Assembly: GCA_015832175.1 (NCBI GenBank)
Contig: WJXW01000003.1
Location: 124,001 to 188,000 of the forward strand
Direction: 5' to 3'
DNA from: Paraphaeosphaeria minitans
Lineage: Eukaryota > Ascomycota > Dothideomycetes > Pleosporales > Didymosphaeriaceae
DNA length: 64,000 nt
A program made the translations under genes and the position numbers. The notes beneath the pieces are model-generated. The model saw only the letters and a list, made by a program, of their open reading frames with translations. It was not told the DNA's origin and made no database searches. Positions 44,358 to 57,273 of the stretch are shown here, piece by piece; position 1 is the first letter of the stretch; the number at the start of each line of letters is the position of its first letter.

Positions 44358-45316
44358 TTGGGTTGTGTGGTTTTGGGGGATCGTTTGTCTTGCCTTTGGT
44401 ATACTACATATTCATCTGCGATGTTCTGTGTTGGTCTTTTCTCCTGTACTGTTCGATTACCTACGTGTTTAGGATTGCACAAGATTGAGCAGACATACTT
44501 GGCGTATTGTAGTTGTCATTGTTTTGTAGATCCAGCGCGAGGATGATCTGCAGCATATAGATGGTCTCTGATCGTGGAGTGCGTCGCTTTGCGAGAATCG
44601 CTCCCGCGTCTCGGATTCATCGTCGAAACATGAGTCGAGCTCCTGAAGTTAGTCTGAGACATGATTCAATGCGGTTGCCGCTAGGTACTGTACCTACCTA
44701 GATTAGACTAGACTAGCTTTTGTAGGTTACACTACCTAATGGTGGGGCTCCCGGAGGAAAGTGTGGGGTAGAATGGCCCTAGCCGACAGTACACCACGCT
44801 AGCAACTCGGATCTCCAACTCAACCACTTCCGCATAACGTGACATGAGCATTGAAGTGTTCCCCTTGAACATCCTACACGTGAAGATGCTCCAAGGCCTG
44901 TTCGGTCATTTCAATCTCACTTGGAACAACCCGGAGTCTAGTCAGAATAGCCTTCCAGCGATGTCTCGTTATATTTTGTTTCTGGTCTGCACACCTCGAG
45001 TCGGGTATGCTTTGGCGAAGACGTGCCGTGGAGTCTCACTCGCAGATCCACGACGATTCCGATGCCCAGCAGCATAGCGGGGCTAGCGCCAGCAAGTCAC
45101 TGTAGCCACTCAGAGGGAGTATGATTTAGATGTCGTTTGGCCTTGCTCCCCTGTGTTCCTGTGTCTTGTCATCAACAGTCGTCACCGCTTTGCGCAAACT
45201 GGACAGATTGCTTTCGTCTCGCGAATAGATTGTTTTTCTCTTCGCGATATCGAACATCTAGGTAGACGTACGCGCATTTCAGGGCAGTGTGAGCAGTACG
45301 CTCACTTTGGTCCGCG
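44358..45316. other. Intergenic, about 1 kb
   Basis: 3' flank of the dead hydrolase and promoter of the P450 gene. Short ORFs only (such as 44844-45077). No binding site can be named. Confidence 0.5.
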
Positions 45317-47029
45317 ATGGGTCTGGTTGACGGGGAGCGCCTCTGGCAGTTTGCTAGCTTGACGCCGATTGCTGTGAGTAGCCCATTTGAATATGAAAAG
45401 ATCATTCTGACGTTTCTCAGTTCGCCGTATACTTTGTCGCAGTAGCAATATACCGATTAACCTTCCACCCACTCGCAAAATACCCCGGTCCTATCCTATG
45501 GCGCATCTCCCCCATTCCTTCTATAATATCACTGCTCCGAGGCCGCATCTCTTTCGACTACAAAGTGCACCATGACAAGTATGGCCCCGTCGTGCGCGTC
45601 ATGCCCAACGAGCTCTCCTTCAACACTGCGAAAGCATGGGAAGACATTTACGGACACCGCGTCGGCATGGCCAACATGGACAAAGATCCAATTCATGTCG
45701 GTGCTGTCGAGGCTATCCCTGGCGCAACGAATCTGACCATGGCACCGGACGCCCACCATGCGAGGCAGCGTAGGGCACTTGCCCATGCGTTCAGCAGGCA
45801 GGCGTTGCTGGATCAGGAGCCGATTTTGAAGGGGTATGTGGATCTGTTTGTGAAGAGGCTTCGCGAGATGGCGCACAAGGGCGAAGCTGCGAACATGGTT
45901 TCTTGGTTCAATTTTTGCACCTTCGACATCATTGGTGACTTGAGCTTTGGAGAGCCTTTTGGGTGTTTGCAGGAAGGTAAGTTCCAATTACAATTCTACT
46001 ACCAACGAGATCGCTCCTAACGGCCCGTGCAGGAGAAGGTGGAGAATCTGCGAATTGGGTCGTTCTCGTGTATGAATCGATCAAAGCCGGTGCCCTTGAA
46101 CAAGCCACTCGCCGCTTTGCTTCGCCAGGGAGTCTCGGCCAGCGTCTCATGATGTGGTGCATCCCATCTATCATCCGCGAGCGCCGCTTCAAGCATTTGC
46201 GCAACTCGACCGAGAAGACAAACCGTCGCATGGCCGCCAAGACAGACCACCGCGACTTCATCTGGTACATTCTCAAGCAACGCGAGAAGAAGAACGAAGT
46301 CTCAGACGACGAGGTCATCATGAATGCTGCGCTGTTCATGTGAGTTCCTTCTCCGAATCCCAAAACATCTGAAGCCACTACCTAACACCCCAAAGTGTCG
46401 CCGGCAGCGAAACCACCGCCACCGAACTCTGCGGCCTAACAAACTACCTCCTCCGCAGCCCCGACAAATACGCCCGCATAAAGGCCGAGCTGCGCAGCGC
46501 CTGCAAGACCGAAGCCGACCTCAACATGCACGTGCTCGGCAGCCTGCCCTACATGAACGCCTGCATCGAAGAAGGCCTCCGCATCTTCCCACCCGTCCCC
46601 ATCGGGCTGCTCCGCACCGTCCCCAAAGGCGGCTCCCTCATCGACGGCCACGTGGTCCCCGAAAACACCTCTGTCTGCGTCGCATCATGGGCCGCCGCGC
46701 ACTCTGCGAACAACTTCACAGACCCCGATCTCTTCCTCCCGGAGCGCTTCCTCGACACCCCCGAGAGCAAAGCGCGGTATGGATCCGACATCAGAAAGGC
46801 CGCGCAGCCGTTCTCCCTCGGGCCTAGAGGCTGCATCGGGAGAAACCTGACGTACGTCGAGCTGCGCCTGATCTTGGGAGCGTTGCTATGGCATTTCGAC
46901 CTGGAGTTTGCGGATGGCGCGCCGTTGTGGGATCCGAAGGATGAATTCGAGGGATTGCGCGCGTATAACACGTGGGAGAAGAGTCCGTTGAGGGTGAAGT
47001 TGACGGATGTCAGGAAGATGCCGGCTTGA
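45317..47029 (+). CDS. Cytochrome P450 monooxygenase (517 aa)
   Basis: Four exons: 45317-45373, 45421-45976, 46033-46339 and 46396-47029; the introns are 47, 56 and 56 nt and all joins stay in frame. The N-terminal membrane anchor is formed across the first splice (FAVYFVAVAIYRLTF), followed by the proline hinge HPLAKYPGP. I-helix oxygen motif VAGSETTATE, K-helix EEGLR (ExxR), LPERFLD, and the haem loop FSLGPRGCIGRN with the cysteine ligand are all intact. It resembles the isotrichodermin-C15-hydroxylase-like fungal P450s found in metabolite clusters. It is an ER membrane enzyme that would hydroxylate or oxidise a lipophilic product, plausibly that of the PKS at 49620-56127. The substrate cannot be read from sequence. 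Confidence 0.9.
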
Positions 47030-47596
47030 TGACGGGGAAGGCGAGGTTGGGATGCGAGGATACCGCAGGTTTGCGCACTGGGACTTTTTGGAAGAGGGAA
47101 CTGCTTTTCTTGTTCTTTTCCATTATACGGTGAATGGACGGCTAGTCGTCTAAAGTCATTCAATTCAAGACTTTTGAGGGCCTGTGAACCTTATGTATGA
47201 GGTTGTTTCGAAACATTGCTCTGTAGGTATACGGAAATGCCGTGCAGATCACGTAATGTAACGATACTTGGTCGAGAGTTTGTGGTCATGAGCAAAGTGC
47301 CCCGAAAGCTGGGAATCGAAGACGGTAACACTAAGCCTGTAGATTGGTCCGAAAGGCTGTGCGAAGAGCGGTAGCTCTTGCATAAGGCGGTGCGAGAAAC
47401 GATCGACCTCAAATCTTATAGCTGACTTGCTTAGCGCTTATGTAGGTGTAATCTATGGCCTATGTCCACCAAAGCGTTCCTGATCTGGTATGCGTATCGC
47501 TAGCACCCATGTAGTTATAACCACAGCGTCCTCAGTGAGTCTCGAAAACCCTTCACGTACACACCATTCCAAGTCACAACACCACTTTCCTCGACC
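47030..47596. other. Intergenic, about 0.6 kb
   Basis: Spacer between the P450 gene and the broken hydrolase; no feature seen. Confidence 0.5.
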
Positions 47597-48315
47597 ATGC
47601 CCTACTTCAGCCCCCTTCCCTCCCTCACCCTCTTCTATTCCCTCCATGTCACAGACACCGCCCCACCCATCCTCCGCATCCACTGCTGGTGCTGCAACTC
47701 ACACGACTGGGACTTCTCCATCGCGCCCCTCGCCGCCACCTACCGCGTCATTTCCTTCGACCTGCGCGGCCATGGCCACTCCAGCGCCCCTCCGGACCTC
47801 ACCTAAACACTTAAAGACCACATGAATGATGCTGTCGCCCTGCTGCAGCACCTCGGCTATAACCACGACGTGCGCATCGTGGGCCACTCCATGGGCGGCA
47901 TGATCACGTCTGCGCTGAGCATCACGCGCTCGGAGCTGTTAAAAGCCTATGCGGTTGTCGATAGTTTTGGCCGACTCTGTATGGCGAGGGAATACCGTGG
48001 TGGATGAAGACGTGGTGTCTGCGGAAGGTGGAGGAGACGCCGCAGCATGTGATTAGGGGGTGTGTGGAGGGGTCGCTAGAGGAGCATCTGGGTATGTCGA
48101 TGGACGAGTATTTGGAGGCGAGAAGGAAGTGTGGGGTCCCACGGCTGGCTATACATGCGCATGCGGAGGATGTGGAGAAAGAGAAGGCGCTGGAGGTGAG
48201 GGGTGTGGATGAAGTGGTGCTGATGGGGGGCGTGGGGCATTGGATGCATCATGCGAGGGTGGAGGAATTCAACGAGGTTTTGACTGGTTGGTTGGAAAGT
48301 ATGGAGGAGGCCTAG
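47597..48315 (+). pseudogene. Alpha/beta hydrolase pseudogene
   Basis: The first frame has a hydrolase start with HCWCCNSHDWDF (intact relatives read HGW, the oxyanion region) and SFDLRGHGHSS, then stops at TAA (47804-47806). The frame continues open through the nucleophile elbow GHSMGGM with the catalytic Ser, then ends near 48005 in a changed frame. The third piece (48004-48315, another frame) has the acid/His end, with VGHWMHHA carrying the catalytic His. The lid/cap part between Ser and His is much shorter than usual. One nonsense codon, one frameshift and a probable deletion mean no working enzyme. It may once have acted as an esterase or thioesterase; that is inference. Confidence 0.75.
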
Positions 48316-48354
48316 TGAGACAAGAAACTTGCATAGTAGACGAATCTCTTTTAT

Positions 48355-49233
48355 TCACGAGCTTTCCGCCTTGTTCATTGTCTCGACTGCCTCTTTCGCG
48401 ATATTTTTTGTCTCCTCGGCAATACCCTCCTGTCCTGCAACGTCTCCAAATCTTTTCTTCCAGAACGCCCACCTCTCCTTGCTGAGCACCGGCCCTCCAG
48501 TCCACAGATCACCCCCTCTAGCAGGGTTTCCTTCGTTGGCATTCTTCGGTGTTAGATCTTCTTCTCTTTCATACAGTTTTTTCCCAAGCACGATAGGCCA
48601 CATCGCAGCTGCCGGCACATGGGCATTGTATGACCATGGCAGCGACTCCGGCGTGTTTTCCAGCGCCTCTCTCATCGCCCAGATGATGACATGGCTGGCT
48701 GCGAACAGCCCATCATCGGTCAATCTCGCGACAAAGTAGTTGAAATTCGTGTACGCGCGAACCTCCTGAGGAACGCTGCCGATGTCATGGCGCGGACAGT
48801 CGTTCCACGCTTCGCGCACGGCCATGGGCAGACCAGAAAGCTTCTTATATTTCGGGTCGTCCTGCGTTCCAGATGGCTCTGGATGTTCACTGAGCGCCTT
48901 CACCAGCTCCACGAGTTTTGAATGTCGATCTACATTGTTGTGGGGGATCCTTTTCGCAGAATGAATGATGGGATACCACACATCGTCCAGCTGGTCTTTA
49001 TCGGGTTTCTTCGTGAGCGCTTCGTCGATGGGTTTCGTGATCGTGGCCACTGTTGCTTCGAGATCTGCTGTACCGTTCACATAGTCTTGTACCGCGGAGT
49101 AGAAGATGCTGTCCCTGGATGGACGGAACCAGCCGCGTATCTCGGCGATTCGGTCAATCTGAGTGGGCTCGTCGTCTGTTTCCGAGATCATTGTCTCGAT
49201 TTCCTGTGTACGTTTTCTCTTCCATTGCGCCAT
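48355..49233 (-). CDS. DUF3632-like protein (292 aa)
   Basis: Minus-strand single exon. The ORF is open from 49350, but the ATG at 49233 (MAQWKRKRTQEIETMI) gives a more natural start. Features: an acidic N-terminus, a helical middle, the segment ASHVIIWAMREALE (about residues 183-196), and LWTGGPVLSKERWAFWKKRF (about 245-264). Both segments recall the DUF3632 family, which is large in plant-associated ascomycetes and has no known function. No signal peptide or membrane segment. It ends tail-to-tail, 39 bp from the broken hydrolase, and lies 386 bp downstream of the PKS stop on the same strand, so it could be part of the cluster or just a neighbour. Confidence 0.7.
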   Translation of the reverse strand: MAQWKRKRTQEIETMISETDDEPTQIDRIAEIRGWFRPSRDSIFYSAVQDYVNGTADLEATVATITKPIDEALTKKPDKDQLDDVWYPIIHSAKRIPHNNVDRHSKLVELVKALSEHPEPSGTQDDPKYKKLSGLPMAVREAWNDCPRHDIGSVPQEVRAYTNFNYFVARLTDDGLFAASHVIIWAMREALENTPESLPWSYNAHVPAAAMWPIVLGKKLYEREEDLTPKNANEGNPARGGDLWTGGPVLSKERWAFWKKRFGDVAGQEGIAEETKNIAKEAVETMNKAESS

Positions 49234-49619
49234 CTTGCTAGATTTAACTTGATTTACTGTAGAAAAGAGGCCTTCGACAGGAAAGTAAATTATCGCGCGG
49301 TATTGATGTAGGTAATCAGCGACTGAAGAGGGTGACGTAGGTTGTCGCACGCCTTGGTTCTAGCATCCGTGATTGGTTGGCATGTGGATCTAACTTTCTG
49401 TATTGAGAAGGTGGATATATTTTCACTTCTGCCTGCGACGAGTTTCCTCTAATGGCCACCTATGCTAGAGTGATACGTAGCTTTTGCGTATCCGCATTTC
49501 GGCGCTTTCCGTCAGTGAAGTTTTGCAAGTGCGAAGCTTTTTATTATACATAAGATTGAGGCTACATGAATCTAAGCCTTGCCCATCCTTGACCCTGTCC
49601 ACGGGTGTTGCTGTCCCTC
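49234..49619. other. Spacer between PKS end and DUF3632-like gene (386 bp)
   Basis: Contains the PKS 3' end and presumably the promoter of the downstream same-strand gene. No gene seen. Confidence 0.5.
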
Positions 49620-52600
49620 CTACTTCACCCCACCTGCACGCGAGAGGATTTTCTTCGCCAACAACTTTACACCCTGCTCGTTCAAGATCTCCAAGCTTTG
49701 CAGTGAAGCTTTGAACTCCCGCTTGATCCAATTGCGCAGCTCGATCGCAATCAGACTGTCTAGTCCAAAGTCCGAGATCGGCTTGTCCAGATCCATAGTC
49801 TCGGCGTCCACGTATGCCAGAGCAGAGAGCTTCTTCGAAACCGCAGCAGTGGTGTACGTGAGGGCTTCTTCGGGACTAGCTGTGGCCATGTCGAAAATGG
49901 GGGCTTTCTTCACCTGAGAAGTGACGGGGAGTGTGGAGACCTCTGGACTAGAAGACTGAGGCGCTTGAACGTGTGTGAAGAATGGAGACCTGATGTTGCT
50001 GTTCACAGTCGTTGCTTGGGCAATCGAACTCGCGTCGAAGCCAGCGGTGATGTGCGCGATCCTGTCTTTTCTCGCTGTCGGGCTAAGCATGTAATCAAAG
50101 ATAGCATCAATGTTTTCTTCCTTGACCGCGGCCAAACCAGACCGCTGGAGTGCTTTGCGAACCTCCATGTTCTGAACAGCGCTTGTTCCCTCCACCATAC
50201 TCGGACTAAAAGACATATAGTGCGTCCTGTCCGTCGTTAGAGCCTGTATTTGAGCAAGTGCATCTTGAACGGCGTTTCCGGCGTTGTAGTTTGCTTGGCC
50301 GCGCGTTCCGACAATGTTGGCGGCCGAGGAGAGCATGATAAAGAATTCAAGATTAGGTGAGGCGAAGGCCTTTTGAAGGTTGAGAGTTCCATACAGCTTC
50401 GGAGCGAGCGGTATTGTGAAGTCGTCAAGAGTCATGGAGTCGATGCTTCGATCCTGTGGGATGTTCAGTTTGGGTTCTGAGAAAAGCTTAGAGTTGGGGG
50501 AGTGTGGTGGAGACAACGCACCTGAAGAGTATGCGCAGACTGGAAGATACCTCTCACTGTAGGGAGTCCGCGTGCGGCTATCGTCGCCGCCAGAGCCTCA
50601 ACGTCCGTTTTCAGCGCTATGTCACATTGCATATGATATACCTCGCAGTCTTCCAGCATTCTTACCATTTGCTTTCCATTATCCTCATTTGGTGGGCGGC
50701 GCGAGAGTAAAATAACATGCTTGGCGCCACGTTGTACCAGTAATGCGAGCAGTTTCTGACCAAGGTCACCAAGACCACCAGCGATGAGGAAGGTCGCACT
50801 GGGGCCAGCTACATCGCGCAGCTTATCACCAGTCCGATTAGATCTTGTCATCCAGTTGTTCAGTTCATCGCTAGGCAGCAGGCGTGGAACCAAGACCGCG
50901 TTGTCTCGGATGACGTACTCGCGTTCCGGCCTCACGACCGACTGGAAGAGTGTTTGCTGCAAGATATCGTACAACCTCTGGTTAAACTCTGGTAATAAGT
51001 CAAGCTGGGAAAGTTGAACATCGACAGTCACCATTTGCAGACTGTCATTCTCGGCCTGGGCACTCCTTGCTAACCCAGTTATGAGGTTTCGTCGTGCATC
51101 CGTTGAGTTGCCCGCGTTCGTACCAACAGTAACCCACATGACCCTTGTCTGCTTGTTGAGCATGTGTTGTAGCGCCTTGAAGGTTTCAGGCGTTAAGCCA
51201 GCCAAAAGCGGGCTGTCGCCGTTGTCGACGACAAGCTTGATTGAGGCACTGTCGTCAATTTCTTCTCGTAATCGACCAGTTGAGACGGAGCATCCCTGGT
51301 CCTGGAGACCCTCTTGCAATGATGCTGCTACAGAGCTCGGAGCTCCAGCTACTGGGATGACGCGAATGGGTATCTGAGCCGAGACAGGTAGTTCACCTTG
51401 GAGTTGAGCAACCATCAGACTGGAAATGTGCGCCTTCTCATCGTCCTTGACGCACATCTGCATCTTCAGGTTCGTATCATGCATAGCCTGTCGCCATTGT
51501 TCAATGCACATGAAAGGCCCATTTGGCCGGTCGTCAACGGAGCCTTTCCAGTAGCCAGGCAGCGTTCCATATGAGACGTGATGGTAGGGCTGCGAATTCA
51601 CGATCTCGATGAGAACCAAGCGACCATCCGTACGTAGCAAAGAGCGCGCGTTCCGCAAAGTTGTCCGGATACTTGATGTGACATGCAGGCAGTTGAAAGC
51701 AAGGACGACATCGTAGCTTTGTAAATCAAAACCTTGATGGGCAGGGTCTTGCTCGATATCAAGTCTTCGAAAGTTGATGGGGTAGTCCTTGAACTTAGCT
51801 GCCGCACGATCGAAGAAATTAGCTGAAACGTCGGTAAAATCATAGGTAGCAGGGAAGCAGCCGGAAGCTTTCAAGGTTTCCAGGAACGGCAGTGTAGCAC
51901 CACCAGTCCCCCCTCCAATCTCGAGGATGCGCAATTTTGACTTTTTGAAGGTCAGCTTCCTGACGTACTGGCGCAAGAGGTCGTAGCAAAGAAGAGACGA
52001 GTGGTCTTGGTACGATCCGTATAGCAAGCCATCTTCGGTCACTAGTTGAAGAGCATCGGTCGATCCAGATACAATCTCGGTGAGATTACCGCCCGTCCTT
52101 GCAACAATTTTCATTTCTTCAAAGTCAAGGCCTATGGTACTGGGTACTTCTAACGGGAAGTCCTCGATAGAATCGTATTCGCGTTGCATCCAGTCGAAGA
52201 GCAAGCGATGCTCATCGGTGATCTGCAATCGTCCGCGGTTAACAGCATTGACGCAAGTTCGAACATAACTCGCAGTTGCTTGATTCATCGCCCGGACTTT
52301 GTTTTCCAAAGATGGTGTTGTCTTGTCATCCAGCACAGCAGGCTTGAAGTCGGCAGCGGAAAGATGGTTCTCGTCAACATCCCAAATTACATTCCAGCAA
52401 ATGCTCCTGGCCACTTTTTCTGCATCCTTGATCTTTGTACTGGCAGGCAAGAAACGCAGCTTTACTCCAGAAAATGATAGGCTCGATATTCCATCGCGAT
52501 CGTTCACGGCTTCGATGCTCACTTCAGCATTCCTGGCATCAACGGAAGCAAGCTTCGTGTGCACGGAAATTTTCGATCCAGGACCGCTGTCAATGCCTGT

Positions 52601-55600
52601 AGACACAATAAGCTCGTTGATATGGATAGGCATGATAGAGCCGGATCCAAACTTTTGCAGAGCCAACGGCAAACTAGTGTGCATAATGATGTCCAGAGTG
52701 GTGGGGTGTATGATATGGGGCTGTATATGGTTTGCAGGCATGACTTCGGCCACGTGAGGAATAGCCACCGTAGCGAGTGCATGAGTGTCTCCCATAGACA
52801 TGTGCTCAATTCCGTTGAACATCGATCCATAGGAATTGCCGTTATCACTCAGTCGCTGGTACAACTGTTTTGGTACTAGGGTTTTCTCATGGGAATAGCC
52901 ATTGAGAGCCGTCAGGCCCTTTTCGGCTTCGATGGTCCTAACTTCGACGTACCCTCGACAGTGCTCATCCCAGGTGCAGCTTTGATTGTAAGCCGCCACG
53001 CGGAAATGATACGCAAGCTCCTTATTTTTGTCGGTTCCTGAAGAAATGGGCGAAAAACTAAGTTGCGCTTCGGTTTTTTGAGGCAAATCGGGAATGATTA
53101 TAGCCTTCAGAAATTCGATGTCCCGCAGGACGACTTGATATCGCTGGCTACTTGGGAGATGCTCTTGGGCAAGCTGAGAGATGGCTTCAATAGCCATACA
53201 TATATAGCCTGAGCCAGGGAAGACCATGAGACCGTCAACAACATGGTCTGCTAGCCAAGGCTGAGTGGCTAGGCCTATCATGTATCTCCATCTTGGCTCG
53301 AAGGTTGTGGCCTCTGAGCTTCTTAGGCCGACCAGATCGTGGTAAGCATGTCTGCGAAAGCGATGCTCTCTACTGATGCGGGATTCGTGCCAATGTTTCT
53401 TCGAATGATTCCAGCTGTAGGACGGGAGATTGTGTACGACATTCGCATTTCTCTGCGCCGGATCTAGGACAGACAACAGGGAGAAATCGGAAAGGCTTCC
53501 GCGCTCAAACAAAAGCCCAACTACTTCGAGAACACCTTGCACGGCATCTATGCCTCTGCGCAAAGGTGACGTGTAGTCGTATATGATAGGGACTGATAGT
53601 TCCGCGATGCATTGTCGAGTCGGGCCAGCTAGCGCGTTGTGTGGCCCGATCTCGACAAACACGTGACGCGCGGAGGTTCGGCGTTCGCAGAGCTTGTGGA
53701 TTCCTTCCTTGAAGCGCACCTTCGAGACCAGATTGTCACACCAATACCCAGCATTGAACCCACCGTCTTTCTCCGTGACGTCTACTGTCGAGAAGAAAGC
53801 GGGTGCATTCGGCGGCGCCTTCGACTCCAGCAAACCCATGAGGCCTTTATAGTCTTCGACAACATCCCGCATGTGATGTGAATGGTAGGCAGCATCTACG
53901 CGTAATCTGCGATTGAAAACGTCCAATGCGCTCAACGCTGCGGCAAGCTCATCGATAGCTTCCTCATCTCCAGACACCGTTGTGTTCTGGGGACTATTGG
54001 CGCACGCCACAGAGACGGTACCCTTGGTGAGATTCTGGATGTGTATGGACACATCGTCTTCGTCAAGACCCACTGCAAGCATGGCACCTCGGCGGTGTGC
54101 CTTTGAAGATCGCTTGCTGGTTGCGATACCGCGACAGTACGCGACGCGAAGAGCAGTGGTTTGCGAGATATGCCCTGCCGCATACGCTGCCGCAATCTCT
54201 CCACTTGAGTGCCCAATCACAGCATCTGGAAGAACCCCATTGCTCCTAAGAAGATCTACTAAAGCGATTTGTATCGCTGTAGTCGCTGGCTGGGCGAGTT
54301 CAGCAACGTGCAGGCGTGAGGTATCGGCTTCCCTGAGGATCTCGTCGATCAAGTTCCACTCGGCACCAATATTGAGCAGCAAATCAGTGGAACTACGCAT
54401 GGATGCTGCAAAAGCAGAGGCGGAGTTTGCCACCAGGAGCTCCCGACCCATAGTGGGCCACGACGCTCCTTGACCCGTGAAGACGAAGTTCAGGGTAACA
54501 TCGTCCGAGCTTACCGTCGGCACGAACATGCGCGCGGCTTGAGCAAGCTGATCGACAAGCTCTTGGCGGTCTTTTGCGACGCAAGCAATCCTCCAAGGAT
54601 GGTGTGTACGGCGTGTTGAGAGTGTATAGGATAGCGCCGACATGGAAACCGCTCCTCGCGCTGCTGTCCAGCTCTGGTAACGCCGTATCGTGCTGATGAG
54701 AGAAATCTCGCTCTTTGCTGATAAAACAAAAAGCCGTGGAACTTCCTCGGAAGACGCAAGCACAGTGGTATTATCATGGGGAGCGCTTTCTACCACAACG
54801 TGTGCATTTGTACCGCCATACCCAAAGCTGTTTACGGACACTCTCGCAGTCCCCAGGTCAGGCCATGGGATCAGGGAAGAAGGTACTGTGATTCGCCGCT
54901 CGTCGAGCCGCAGAACTTCCTTTGCGCTCTTGAAGTCGGCATTCGGTGGAATGCACCGATTTTCCAGAATAATCAAACTCTTGATCAGTCCGGCCAGCCC
55001 GCTCGCGCACTCCAAATGGCCAAGATTGGACTTGATAGAACCCACGTGGAGAGTATTACTCCTCTTCTCTGTACAGAAAACTTCTGCTAAAGCGTCGATC
55101 TCAACTTTGTCGCCTGCAGCGGTGCCAGTGCCATGAGCCTCCACGTAAGAAACGCTAGCAGGATCGAGATTCAGCTGTTGATAAAGCCGTCTCTGAAGAG
55201 CAATTTGTGCTGAAGTGCTTGGGTGAGTGATACCCTCGATAGTACGCCCGTCCTGATTGACCGCACTACCGAGGATCACACCACGGATCGGATCTCTGTC
55301 TGCTATCGCTTTGTCGAGAGGCTTCAATATGAGGGCAGCTACGCCTTCTCCTCTTCCGTATCCAGAGCCACGACTATCGAACGGATACGATCTACCATCT
55401 TCGCTGAGCATGTGGAGATTGCTCAGACCAATCTGTTGATCCGGGCCAATGATGAGATTTGCTGCTGCTGCAATGGCCATGTCGCTCTCGCCTAGCCTTA
55501 AAGAGTTGCATGCTTGATGCACCGCTACTAAACCGCCCGAGCAGCCCGTGTCCAGGGTCACTGACGGTCCGGTGCAATCAAAGACATAAGATATCCTGTT

Positions 55601-56127
55601 TGACGCGATAGCGTCTCCAGTCCCGGTGGCCTGGTACCGTGGAATATCCAATGTGTCTTTGTACAAATTACGGTCGTAGTCCCTGGTGAACAACGCTACA
55701 TGTACCGAAGTTGCGGATCCTCGAATACTGTGCTGTTGGCCCGCGCTCTCTAGGGCCTCGTACACAACTTCCAGCAAAAGACGTTGCTGCGGATCTATTG
55801 CCGCCGCTTCTTGCGCTGATACTGTGCGCATTATCAGCGACATCCATTATCCCATGAAAACAGACCCTTACTGTTGAAAAAATCATGGTCGAAATCGCGA
55901 ATGTCTTCCTTCAAGAAGTGCCCGCCTCGATGGTTGTTGGTGCCGTTGGTGTCGTCAGGGTCGGAATGGAAGAAAGATTCCTCATTGAACCGATCTGCCG
56001 GTACTTTGGACCAGGTATTGCTACCCGATACCAAAGTCTCCCAAAGTTTCTCAGATGAGATGGATCCACCTGGAAAGCGGCATTGCAAGCCAATAACGGC
56101 TATCGGGGAATTTCTCAAGTGGTCCAT
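49620..56127 (-). CDS. Highly reducing-type polyketide synthase, KS-AT-DH-MT-KR-ACP, no ER (2129 aa)
   Basis: Three exons on the minus strand: 56127-55872, 55821-50522 and 50453-49620; introns of 50 and 68 nt keep the frame. KS (1 to about 430) starts IAVIGLQCRFPGG; active Cys about 179 in DTGCSGG (usual DTACSS-like), His about 315 (EAHGTGT) and about 354 (GHLE). AT about 530-850, nucleophile Ser about 624 in GHSSGE. DH about 915-1215: His about 945 (DHVVDGLMVFP) and Asp about 1129 (HPTTLD). C-MeT about 1290-1545: SAM motif EIGGGTGG at about 1387. KR about 1760-1940: AGGLGDLG, Tyr about 1908 in ANYNAGN. ACP about 2045-2120: pantetheine Ser about 2085 in GLDSL. No enoylreductase and no thioesterase, reductase or condensation domain. 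It should make a C-methylated, unsaturated or hydroxylated chain, with double bonds kept unless a separate ER acts. Release needs a partner. Confidence 0.93.
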
Positions 56128-57273
56128 ACTGGATGTTAGATGACTAGTACGGAGAGTGCCCAGGGTTATGGCGACTGTTTGAGGTACTTGTAGGAAAACC
56201 GATGAGTACGAAGAGACATTACCAGGATTTCATGTGGACTGTTACGCCGCCACGAAGCTGCATCGTCTCGCAATAACACTCCACCTAGGAAAGGGTTCCC
56301 CGAGAGGCTATGCCAGGCCTTTTTCTCTCTGGCGATTTGTATTAACCTGGTCATCTATGTTCGTTCTTACCGTTTTGAGATCATGGAGCCTTATCTATAA
56401 TGGAGATATTATGTCGCGATGTCACCAGGGTGCAGGTTCCGATGTCACTTATTCCTCGGTTGTACCGGTACTAGCCTCGATTGAGCTTCTGCCCGCAAAG
56501 ACACTGGCGGGTGGATCAATTTAGATCAATCCTTCGACTCCTGCCGGCCGATTGCGCACAGACTTCAGTTCAAAGCCCACTCAACTCAAAGTGTTTCGCC
56601 TTGTAAATGTCGACAGGGGCCGGAGTCCGAAGAAGCGTACGTAGTTAGAAAGGATCGCAGTGACCTGCATACATACCTAGCTGACCCATTGTGCAGGTAG
56701 AGAGTTCGCATCAACATGAGATATCTTTGAGGTAAGCCAACGACTCTGCCAGAGCACTCTCGTATGACAGTGCCGCACTGGGATGTATATCTCTACTGTG
56801 ACATCAGGTGCAAAGCGTCCAGTGAATAATCACAGGACCTCGTAAGACTGGATATTCACAGCCTCGTCACGGAATCAGAGTGGTAGGTAATAGCCGTAAC
56901 CGCTGGCAGCAGGTCGGCAGTGTCCGCCCCGCGTCTCCCCACTCCCAGGGTATGGGTTAAGGCGGTATCTGCGGCCTAGCGTTTGTCTTGAATTCAGCTC
57001 AGTGCAAGGGTTCTGAACGGCGAGGCTGCGACCGGATGATTGTCGATCCAGTTTGTACATTTCCGAAGCTGGAAGAGAGCATGCAGGGTTGTGCGCGCCT
57101 TCCTTTTGTGGTTTCGTTGCGACGAAATTATCTCCGAACTTCAATTGATGTATGCTTCGACAAACGAACGATCGATTGTACATTCTCGCGGTTCCTGCAT
57201 CTGTATCCTCTTTTTTTGTGTCTGGACTTTCTTTCACTTGATCAAACTCTCGCGTTACGTTGGCTGGCCAGTC
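56128..57273. promoter_or_regulatory. Divergent promoter region between PKS and membrane-protein gene (1146 bp)
   Basis: Both flanking genes start here and run apart, so one region must drive both. No ORF within it is convincing. I do not see an obvious repeated palindrome that would mark a cluster regulator's site. Confidence 0.5.
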
